This document shows positions 9,079-15,998 of a DNA stretch of 35,739 nt, one piece after another. The notes below the pieces were generated by a model that saw only the letters and a list, made by a program, of their open reading frames with translations, did not search any database and was not told where the DNA came from. The position numbers and the translations under genes are program-made. The stretch's first letter is position 1. Every line of letters begins with the position of its first letter. Source of the DNA: Magnetospirillum sp. WYHS-4 (GTDB lineage: Bacteria; Pseudomonadota; Alphaproteobacteria; Rhodospirillales; GLO-3); the NCBI GenBank assembly GCA_039908345.1, contig JAMOBD010000030.1, forward strand, positions 1 to 35,739, read 5' to 3'.

Positions 9079-10437
9079 CTATTGCACATGCGCCCAACTC
9101 CTCAGCTCTTCCACGCGTTCGGCAACATCCGAAGATTTCACCGCAGGGTCGGACGCCAGTCGAGCAATGTCGATGAGGTGGCGCCTCGCTTCGATAAGCA
9201 CCGACGCAGCCAAATGCTCCGATGGTACTTGTGGCACCGCTCCGCTGGTAGGAAGTGCACCTTCGTCGAGCAAACCGCTTCGGACGAGGTCGTCATGAAA
9301 CTGAGTGCCGGGGTACGCCGTCGGAAACACCACCCCAGCCGATGCGGGCCGGACGCGTTCGATGAGTTCCGCCGTTTTGACAAGAGATCCGACCGTCTCG
9401 GTCGGCCAACCACACATGAAGAGGAGAGAGGACGCGATTCCATACCTGCGCAGCAACAGGGTCGTTGCAGAAAGTCTGTGGTCCGTTGTGCGGCCTTTCA
9501 GCAGGCGAAGGCGCAATTCCTCGTCGCCCGTTTCGACCCCTAGGTTAACGCCGACACAGCCAGCGCGCGCCATTGCGCAGATCTGCACCTCGTCAAGAAG
9601 ATCGGCCCTTGTCTCGCACCACCAAGTGAAGCACAAACCACCTCGTTCGATCCCCGAGCAGAGATCAAGAGTTCTGGATGAATCTAGTGTAAATACTGCG
9701 TCGCGGAACAGCACGTGTGGCGGCAAGCCGAAATCGAGCGCATCTCCGATCTCGGCGATCACGTCCGCCGGAGCGCGCGCTTGCCACCGATTCCCCTGAA
9801 CGAGTGGATATGGACAAAAATATCCGCACGGGAACGGGCACCCTCTGCTCGTGATAACTGTGAAGCAGTGTCCAAGTTTTGGATAGACGTAAGCCCCAGG
9901 CTTGAGTAGCCGGTGCAGCGGAAACGGCAGTTTTCCCACATTTGCGCCGCCTCCGGGCCACGGCGGAACGTCGGATCCGCAGAACGTGAATGGTGACGGC
10001 ACCCCTTCGAGGATCGAGGGCAAATCGAAATAGCAGTCGCCCCACAGCCACTCGTCGGCCAGTTCGACGTTGAGGCGGCGAAGTGTCGGTGCCTCAATCC
10101 GCTGGATGCGAATCAGCGTTCGCACACCTGCGGCACGTATGGCACGCGCGAATAACATTGTGCTTGCAAGTGTGGGGAGATCTGCCTGCACGATCACGAT
10201 GTCGGGGCGGCTCTCGAGTATACGGTTCACGGCCGAAGCACGATCCAGCGGGGCCACGGCAAAGTCGAGCAGCTCAGGCTCGAACGTCGCTTGAGCCACG
10301 GCAGCAATTTGTAGGAGATCTAGTGGCGGCAACACGTAGTCGCCAAGCGGCTCAAATCCGAGCCCCCCAGCGTAGTCGGATACGACGGATCCATCCACGG
10401 GCGGCGGAACCACCAGCGAGAGGTGTCTCCTGCTCAT
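9079..10437 (-). CDS. B12-binding-type radical SAM enzyme with CX3CX3C cluster motif
   Basis: This protein has 452 residues from ATG 10437, which overlaps the stop of the LOG-GT2 gene (ATGA). An N-terminal cobalamin-binding-like region of ~190 residues includes the strand RPDIVIVQADLP. It is followed by a radical SAM barrel and a C-terminal extension. The cluster motif is oddly spaced: TSRGCPFPCGYFCPYP places cysteines at 200, 204 and 208, that is CX3CX3C instead of CX3CX2C. The codons are clean, so this is not an obvious sequencing slip. Later barrel elements (GVNLGVETGDEE, SLLFMCGWPTET) are normal for the class. Possible activities are C-methylation or another cobalamin-assisted radical step; the substrate is unknown. 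Confidence 0.85.
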   Translation of the reverse strand: MSRRHLSLVVPPPVDGSVVSDYAGGLGFEPLGDYVLPPLDLLQIAAVAQATFEPELLDFAVAPLDRASAVNRILESRPDIVIVQADLPTLASTMLFARAIRAAGVRTLIRIQRIEAPTLRRLNVELADEWLWGDCYFDLPSILEGVPSPFTFCGSDVPPWPGGGANVGKLPFPLHRLLKPGAYVYPKLGHCFTVITSRGCPFPCGYFCPYPLVQGNRWQARAPADVIAEIGDALDFGLPPHVLFRDAVFTLDSSRTLDLCSGIERGGLCFTWWCETRADLLDEVQICAMARAGCVGVNLGVETGDEELRLRLLKGRTTDHRLSATTLLLRRYGIASSLLFMCGWPTETVGSLVKTAELIERVRPASAGVVFPTAYPGTQFHDDLVRSGLLDEGALPTSGAVPQVPSEHLAASVLIEARRHLIDIARLASDPAVKSSDVAERVEELRSWAHVQ

Positions 10438-11834
10438 GTTCGACCGCTTCGCCGGCGCCAAATGTGACGCCGATAGGCCTCACGGACGTCTTCTACCTGA
10501 TCCGGGCGAAACCTCGAGCTCTTGTTTTCTGGATGCCAACGATAAAAATAGAGCGGCTCGTCCACGTGTGTCAAAGGCCACCGCCACGCCGCTCGAAGTA
10601 TTAGGTCATAGTCCTCGGCATACACTAGGTCCTCGGCAAACCCACCCATCTGCCGCAAGCATTCGACTCGGTAGAGGCGCGCATGCCCAACGCGAAGGAA
10701 GTTGTCGACGTTAGAAACGTCGATCCGTTCGTGCAGGTCGTCGAGCGAGCGCCGCACTTCGCTGGGAGAAACGCTTTGGCGAACCCCGGTCACGTTTCCC
10801 GCCGCGTCGATACAGTAGTGATTCGAATAGATGATGGCACTCTCGGGCGAGGCATGCGCTGCGTCACGCATCTTTTCGAGTGCTGTCGGTGCCAGCAGAT
10901 CGTCAGCGTCCACGACCAGCAGATAGGGCGTTCGGCAACTCGCGAAAAGGCGATTTAGCGCCCCGGGTGTGCCGGCGTTCTCCTGTCGCACGATACGTAG
11001 CGGCACGGTTGCACGATGGGTTCGAGCCAGTTCGACTGTTCCATCCGTACTTCCATCATCCACGACAATGGTTTCCCGCGGCTCAACTGTTTGCCGCCAA
11101 ATGGATTTAAGCGTTTCGCATATGGTCTCCTGAGCATTGTATGCAGCAATCCCGACGGTTACATCGAACGCCGGACGGGGCGGCATACGACTGAAATGCT
11201 CCTCAATTTGCGAAATTACTTCCTCCGGATGACACGCCACCGAGAGAAGCCCGAGATCTGGCTGCCCGAGGTGAGCAAAATCAAGGAAAACTCGCGAAAG
11301 CTTCTGAATGCGACCACCCACGAGAATGATGGGGGTCGCGTGCCGTGATTCCGCAACCTGCCGTCGCACCCAAGCCAGCGTGAACTCCGCGACTGTGCCG
11401 AGGCCTCCGTCGAAGACAACGATGGCATCGGCCTCCTCCAACAGAACTCTGAGGCGGTCGCAAAGATCAAGTTCGTGGCGCCTGTCGGTAAGGAATGCGT
11501 TCGGAGCCTTTGGATCAAAGCTCGCAATAGTGACGCCGCACGACGAGCCGCCCGAAGCTGATGCTCCTCGATTCGCCGCTTCCATTATGCCGTAGTAGCC
11601 TCCGGTCATCACGCCCCAGCCTCTTCGCGCTACTTGAGCCGCGAGTTGCTCGGCCACGATGTACTCCTGGTCGCCTGGAGAGAAATGTGACCCCCCGAAG
11701 AATGCGACAACGCGGCCCTGCCGCCATGTAGGCTGAGACTCGCCGCGTTCTGCTTGACTGGCGTAAACCACCACCCCCCCTTTCAGAGACACACGTAACG
11801 GACGATTAACCTTTAATGTGAGAGCCTCCAACAT
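10434..11834 (-). CDS. LOG-like nucleotide hydrolase fused to GT2 glycosyltransferase
   Basis: This 466-residue protein joins two enzymes. Residues ~40-215 are a LOG-like ('lysine decarboxylase' fold) phosphoribohydrolase, with MTGGYYGIMEAANRGA at 76-91 and GGLGTVAE at 143-150. The usual PGGxGTxxE motif here has Asp instead of Pro. LOG enzymes release a free base from a nucleoside 5'-monophosphate. Residues ~224-450 are a GT-A GT2 domain, with VGIAAYNAQETI, VVDDGSTDGT, LVVDADDLL and YAEDYDL. The fusion suggests nucleotide cleavage and sugar transfer in one pathway, which is inference. It is the first gene of the nine-gene operon; ATG 11834 is the first good start after the upstream non-coding DNA. 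The next gene overlaps its stop codon. Confidence 0.85.
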   Translation of the reverse strand: MLEALTLKVNRPLRVSLKGGVVVYASQAERGESQPTWRQGRVVAFFGGSHFSPGDQEYIVAEQLAAQVARRGWGVMTGGYYGIMEAANRGASASGGSSCGVTIASFDPKAPNAFLTDRRHELDLCDRLRVLLEEADAIVVFDGGLGTVAEFTLAWVRRQVAESRHATPIILVGGRIQKLSRVFLDFAHLGQPDLGLLSVACHPEEVISQIEEHFSRMPPRPAFDVTVGIAAYNAQETICETLKSIWRQTVEPRETIVVDDGSTDGTVELARTHRATVPLRIVRQENAGTPGALNRLFASCRTPYLLVVDADDLLAPTALEKMRDAAHASPESAIIYSNHYCIDAAGNVTGVRQSVSPSEVRRSLDDLHERIDVSNVDNFLRVGHARLYRVECLRQMGGFAEDLVYAEDYDLILRAAWRWPLTHVDEPLYFYRWHPENKSSRFRPDQVEDVREAYRRHIWRRRSGRT

Positions 11835-11947
11835 CTATCTCAAGCAAAGGGTATAATACAATCATTCTTCTATCATCAGATATTTTGGTTCAATTCGCGA
11901 AAGCCTGACAGCAGCCCCGCCGCGCCGAGTAGCGCGGATTTCGGGGG
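11835..11947. other. Intergenic upstream region of the biosynthetic operon
   Basis: This stretch separates the first gene of the minus-strand operon from the transposase scars and should contain the operon promoter. It is AT-rich near 11845-11890. A TATTAT-like -10 lies on the minus strand at 11853-11858, but no convincing -35 sits at the right distance, so I do not assign a promoter. No small precursor-peptide gene is visible. Confidence 0.35.
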
Positions 11948-12136
11948 GAGCTGAAGGTCCCCACGAAACAGCCCAAGCGTGGCCGTCTCTGGCTGAATGA
12001 CGGATCCTGCATCCGCCTGCGGCCCGAACAGCCCAGCCATGTCTGAGCTGACGACTTCGTGATGGATCGAACCCATGATGGGAGGGCGGTCAGGATGCTG
12101 ACCTTGATCGATGAATACACCCGGGAATGGCTGGCC
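11948..12136 (+). pseudogene. IS3-family transposase (OrfB) remnant
   Basis: Reading the plus strand gives ELKVPTKQPKRGRLWLNDGS, then CIRLRPEQPSHV, a TGA stop at 12044-12046, then DDFVMDRTHDGRAVRMLTL and IDEYTRE. This is the start of the DDE integrase core of IS3-type OrfB. In family members the stop position is normally Trp in HVWSYDFV, so a TGG-to-TGA change killed the frame. Only ~63 codons survive, with no recognisable ends and no OrfA. It is a dead insertion-sequence scar between the biosynthetic and Dnd operons. Confidence 0.8.
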
Positions 12137-12161
12137 AAGCTTGCCGTGGGCACCCTGTTCA

Positions 12162-12245
12162 TTGAGCCGGGCAGCCCCTGTCGTCCATACCGGCGACACT
12201 GCACGTCGTCTTGCCCAGATCAATGCCCAGAACCTCAATACCCAT
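12162..12245 (-). pseudogene. IS110-family transposase N-terminal remnant
   Basis: From ATG 12245 the minus strand reads MGIEVLGIDLGKTTCSVAG followed by MDDRGCPAQ and a stop. The opening strand with GIDLGK is the first part of the DEDD catalytic domain of IS110-type transposases, where the first Asp is catalytic. Only about 28 codons remain before the frame is lost. The fragment abuts the IS3 scar head to head, so at least two insertion events hit this interval. From 12246 to 12443 I see only non-coding DNA. Confidence 0.6.
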
Positions 12246-12443
12246 CGGATACTCTTCCCTTTCGTCCACGCCAAAACCGGTATCCTCAACGCCGATCCGG
12301 TGAGAAGCAGTTCATCCCATTAGGTCTCCCCAGTTTGAAGTCATCCAACGCCAGCACTAGGTACCCCCCGAATTGGAGGCCAACTCGGGCAACCAATAGC
12401 CGGCAGCGTCGAAGGCCGGCTGGCTCCGGGAGATCAGCCCCAG

Positions 12444-13283
12444 TCAGGTGCTCTGGCGCAGGCCGTCGACGATCTCGAACAGGTCATCACTGCGGGGGTG
12501 GCGCTGACCCACGTTGTCGGCCAACTGGGGGGACGGGTCCTTGTTCACGTCAAGCCAGCGGCGTTGCAGTCGCTCGACGAAACGCTTGCCATCAACCATG
12601 CGCATCAAGGCAGCCAGACGTTCGCGCTTTTCCGCGGCGGTTCCGGGGTCGAATGCCTTGACCCGCGTCAGATGCTGATCGTACTCGGTCTCCGCGTCCG
12701 GCTGTTGGGACATGATCCATTCGCGTACCTTGGATTCCAGAACCTCGATATCGACACACGAACCGGGACCGGTGTGCTGGGGGATTCCACGCTGGTGGGC
12801 GGTACACCAGCCGGCGGTAACGTGCAGTTCGCCCAGGGCCGCTTCGATCATCAAATCCAGCAGCTTGTCCTCGTTGGGCACGAAACTGGCCTTCCAGTTC
12901 TCGAACAGACGCCAGACGGCGGCCAGGTCGAGCAGGTAGTTCTCGATCTCCCAGCGGGTCAGGACATAGATGCCGTCGAGACGGGTGGCACTGGCGAAAT
13001 CGTCGTTGTCGGTCTCGAACAATTCGAGCCAGCGCTTTTCCCGCATCAGGGCATCGCGATCGAGCAGGCCGATCACCTTGGGATTGGCGGGACGCTCCTT
13101 GGCGAGGCGGGCCCGGATGGCAGTGCATCCACCTACCTCCTCGAAACGAATATCAGCCCGACTGTCGGGGAACATCTTTTCGAGGTACGCGACGTCAGAG
13201 GCTCCTTCGACGAAAATGGTGACCGCCCCGCTATGGAGGTGGACTACAGCCCTGCTGTCGGAAAAGTCACTGAAACTCCCCAT
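12444..13283 (-). CDS. DUF4435 TOPRIM-like protein, AriB-like candidate effector
   Basis: A 279-residue protein whose first part has the TOPRIM-like pattern of DUF4435 proteins: the acidic residue in TIFVEGASDVAYLE (E26) and the Asp pair in VIGLLDRDAL (D75, D77). This fold binds metal and in defence proteins often cuts nucleic acid. It follows the ABC-type ATPase gene by nine bases, with GGGGGA just upstream of ATG 13283. An ATPase beside a DUF4435 protein is the architecture of PARIS (AriA/AriB), in which AriB is released as a toxic nuclease when phage anti-restriction proteins are sensed. Here the pair is co-transcribed behind DndC-DndD, so it may be the restriction arm of that system. The role is inferred. 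Confidence 0.75.
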   Translation of the reverse strand: MGSFSDFSDSRAVVHLHSGAVTIFVEGASDVAYLEKMFPDSRADIRFEEVGGCTAIRARLAKERPANPKVIGLLDRDALMREKRWLELFETDNDDFASATRLDGIYVLTRWEIENYLLDLAAVWRLFENWKASFVPNEDKLLDLMIEAALGELHVTAGWCTAHQRGIPQHTGPGSCVDIEVLESKVREWIMSQQPDAETEYDQHLTRVKAFDPGTAAEKRERLAALMRMVDGKRFVERLQRRWLDVNKDPSPQLADNVGQRHPRSDDLFEIVDGLRQST

Positions 13284-13292
13284 GACGTCCCC

Positions 13293-14480
13293 CTACAGCT
13301 CGCTGGCTTCGATGATGTAGCCGCCCTTGACCAGCCCCTCTTCCGGGCGTTCGAAGGCGAATTCCTCGATCAGCGCCGGCTGGTGGGTGGTTGCGATGAC
13401 GGTGAGATCCGGCCACTTCCGGATCCACTCCTTCAGCAGGGCCATCAGCTTGTACTGCCACTTGGGGTGCAGATGGGTTTCCATCTCGTCGAGCAGCAAA
13501 ATGGTGCTGCCGGTCCGGTGATAGGCGCTGCGTACAAGTAGATGCAGCAGGCTGCGCTCGCCGTGACTGAGGCCGTCGAGACCGTGGCTGACCTTTGTCC
13601 CGTCCTCCTGCTCCACCTCGATCACCGCCGCCAGAGTGTGGCGATTGATCGCTGTCAGCTTTTTGCGGCTATCCGAAAAGAGAGTGGAATTGATCAGATC
13701 TTGGGCCTGCTCGAACAGGCCGCCACCCAGCCACTCATACCACACCAGCAAACCGTCGAGGGAGGTTTCCCAGGTATCACCGTCGGTGGTAAACTTATGG
13801 GCAGCGGAATAGGCGGAGAATTCCGGATGAGCGACAGCACGCCTCTCCGGAGGCGGAGCAAGGATGCGCCGATCTGCCGTGAAGTAGAGGGCCGTCGGCA
13901 AAGCCATGAATTCGCCGCAAGGGACGAACCACCGGTCAAGGCTGTCCCCGACTCTGGTGGTCTCCGAACTGCGAAGCGCATCCATGACCCACTGATGGGT
14001 CTGATCGACCCGGAAGCCATTGTTCCAGGAATTCCGGTCCGGCGGAAGTCCGGCCGGGATCCAGATGTCCGCCTGCGCTTCGGCGATGAGGCTGGGGGTA
14101 AGGGCGCGTAAGGGACCGTCAGTTCCGACATACAGCGACAGCACCACAGCCGATGCCCTTCCTCCTCCTTCGAGCTCAAGGCGAATGTCGAGTTGAGCCT
14201 TGCCGGGTTTCCGTCTCAGATCCGAATGCAACTCATCCAAAAGAAAGCTCGCCGGGAGTTCGTACTTAGTGCTGCGAATAGCCCCCAGACACTTCATCAG
14301 CCCATGTATTACCTCCAGCACCGTGGTCTTACCGAACCCGTTTCGCGACACCAACAGGAAGAAGTTGGAGGGCGCACCGTCCTTATCGGTCAGCGGCATC
14401 TCGAAGGCGGAGCGGAAGGGGCCGACGCCTTCCAACTTCAGGTGCAGTGGCTGGAAACGGCGAAGCTGAATATCTGACAT
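13293..14480 (-). CDS. ABC/OLD-type AAA ATPase, AriA-like
   Basis: A 395-residue ATPase. The Walker A segment VSRNGFGKTT (~44-53) lacks the usual first glycine. Later come the ABC-type signature LSHGE in GLDGLSHGERSLLHLL, Walker B in ILLLDEMETHLHP, and a switch histidine in VIATTHQPALIEE. This is the SMC-like head domain of OLD, PtuA and AriA ATPases, with no TOPRIM domain of its own; that function appears to be supplied by the next gene. I chose ATG 14480 (MSDIQLRRF), because it gives the normal family N-terminus. A GTG at 14534 would start the gene directly against the upstream stop with no ribosome site. Confidence 0.8.
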   Translation of the reverse strand: MSDIQLRRFQPLHLKLEGVGPFRSAFEMPLTDKDGAPSNFFLLVSRNGFGKTTVLEVIHGLMKCLGAIRSTKYELPASFLLDELHSDLRRKPGKAQLDIRLELEGGGRASAVVLSLYVGTDGPLRALTPSLIAEAQADIWIPAGLPPDRNSWNNGFRVDQTHQWVMDALRSSETTRVGDSLDRWFVPCGEFMALPTALYFTADRRILAPPPERRAVAHPEFSAYSAAHKFTTDGDTWETSLDGLLVWYEWLGGGLFEQAQDLINSTLFSDSRKKLTAINRHTLAAVIEVEQEDGTKVSHGLDGLSHGERSLLHLLVRSAYHRTGSTILLLDEMETHLHPKWQYKLMALLKEWIRKWPDLTVIATTHQPALIEEFAFERPEEGLVKGGYIIEASEL

Positions 14481-14534
14481 GGGTGACTCGCGATGAAAAA
14501 CTCTCGACCGAGAATTACCCGATGTCGCCGCCAC

Positions 14535-15998
14535 CTACAACCAGTTCCTGAGGTCGCCCTGCTCTACACGCGCGCCATGTGCCCGCAGGGTGGGGCGGCC
14601 GGAGAGCCGGATCAACATGTCGCCCTTCATCAACAGCTTCTCGGCTCCAGTCTCGTCCAGGATGATACGGGACTCCTGGCTGGAACGAACCGTCAGCGCG
14701 ATGCGCGAGGGCACGTTGGAGCGCAGCAGGCCTGGGAAGGTGTCCGAGCCCGGGCGCTGGGTGGCCAAGACCAGATGGATTCCCACGGCGCGGGCTTTCT
14801 GGGCCAGGCGGATCAGATCGGTCTCGGCCTCTGGGCGTTGCATCAGCAGGTCGGCCAGTTCGTCGATCACCACCACCACCCGCGGCAGGGTCGAGCCTTT
14901 GGCCTGGGCCTCGGCCAGATTGGCGACGCCCAGGGCAGCCAACTCCTTCTGGCGGCTGTCCATTTCGGAGACCAGCCCGGACAGCATGGCAGCAGCGTCG
15001 GCGGCCTCGGTGACCACGCCGTCACCCCACAGCCGTTTGCAGCCGGCATAGGTAGTGAACTCCACCTCCTTGGGGTCGATCAGCGCGAGGCGGACATTGC
15101 GGCCCGAGGCCAGCAGCGACAGCAGCAGGGCATGAACGCAGACGCTCTTGCCGCTGCCGGTGGTACCGGCAACGAACAGGTGGGGGGCTTCGGCCAAGTC
15201 GAAGATCACCGGCTGGCCCAGCACGTCGGCACCAGGGCAGACCGGCAGTGCCTCTGGCCGGTCTTTCAGCCATTCTGGAATGCGGGCTCCGTCCACCGGC
15301 AGCCAGTCGGTCTCGGGGCGGGGCACGTCGACGGCGATGCAGCGTTCGTCGGCGATGGGAACCAGCGTCACCGCCCGGCTGATACCCAGCTCGAACGGGA
15401 TCTTGTCCAGGTCGCGCTTCAGTCGGTCCAGGTCGGCGGCCGTGGACAGGCGCAAGGTGAAGCGGGTCAGGCGTGGGCCGACCGTCGCCTTTTCGATGTC
15501 GGCGCCCACTCCGATTTCGCCCAGGGCACGGGCGAGGCGGGTTTCCAGGTCGGCCGGAGCCTGGGCACCCCCGTGACGTTCGAAGAACATTTCCTGGTAG
15601 AGGTAGTCGTGGAAATCGTTGCCCTCGCGCCACGAGGCCTGAATTTCCGCCATGCCTCGCTGAATGTGACGCTGCAGCAGCTCGATGAAGCGGCTGCGGT
15701 CTGCGAACAGGTCGGCGTCGTGATACAGCGACAGCAGCAGGCAGAAATCGTCGGTGAGGTCATTTTCCATGGACGGATTGTTCTCGCCGGTCAGCTGCTC
15801 CATGTGGATGTCACGGGCGCGGTCACGCGTCACGGGCCGGCCCAGGTCCTCATCGGGGAATTGGGGCATTTGCAGCGAGCGGGCCAGGGCGAGGCGGGCG
15901 ACAATCCAGTGTGGTGCTTTGCCCGAAATCCCGAGTCCCTTCTCACGTAGCGTGTAGGAAAACTGCTCGTCCCACGAGGGAATGTAGATCTTAGCCAT
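14535..15998 (-). CDS. DndE-like domain fused to FtsK-type DNA translocase
   Basis: A 487-residue protein starting at ATG 15998, eight bases inside the end of dndD. The first ~60 residues (YIPSWDEQFSYTLREKGLG, then a helix with ARLALARSLQMP) resemble the small DNA-binding protein DndE; this part is weaker evidence. Residues ~255-487 are a clear FtsK/SpoIIIE motor domain: Walker A GTTGSGKS at 278-285, LIDPKEVEF, Walker B VVVIDELADLLM, LATQRPG, and the late ILDETGAEKLLMKGDML typical of FtsK. No membrane segments are present, so it is a soluble hexameric-type motor. I infer that it links phosphorothioate modification or sensing to DNA translocation. If the N-terminal call is wrong it is still an FtsK-like partner of DndCD. 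Confidence 0.8.
   Translation of the reverse strand: MAKIYIPSWDEQFSYTLREKGLGISGKAPHWIVARLALARSLQMPQFPDEDLGRPVTRDRARDIHMEQLTGENNPSMENDLTDDFCLLLSLYHDADLFADRSRFIELLQRHIQRGMAEIQASWREGNDFHDYLYQEMFFERHGGAQAPADLETRLARALGEIGVGADIEKATVGPRLTRFTLRLSTAADLDRLKRDLDKIPFELGISRAVTLVPIADERCIAVDVPRPETDWLPVDGARIPEWLKDRPEALPVCPGADVLGQPVIFDLAEAPHLFVAGTTGSGKSVCVHALLLSLLASGRNVRLALIDPKEVEFTTYAGCKRLWGDGVVTEAADAAAMLSGLVSEMDSRQKELAALGVANLAEAQAKGSTLPRVVVVIDELADLLMQRPEAETDLIRLAQKARAVGIHLVLATQRPGSDTFPGLLRSNVPSRIALTVRSSQESRIILDETGAEKLLMKGDMLIRLSGRPTLRAHGARVEQGDLRNWL

Noticed and set aside
12399-12422. AGCCGGC/GCCGGCT hairpin as terminator of the Dnd operon
   Set aside because: Seven-base stem with a ten-base loop and no T run following.
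14493-15950. A 485-codon plus-strand frame
   Set aside because: It is the shadow of the DndE-FtsK gene, whose minus-strand product has all expected motifs.
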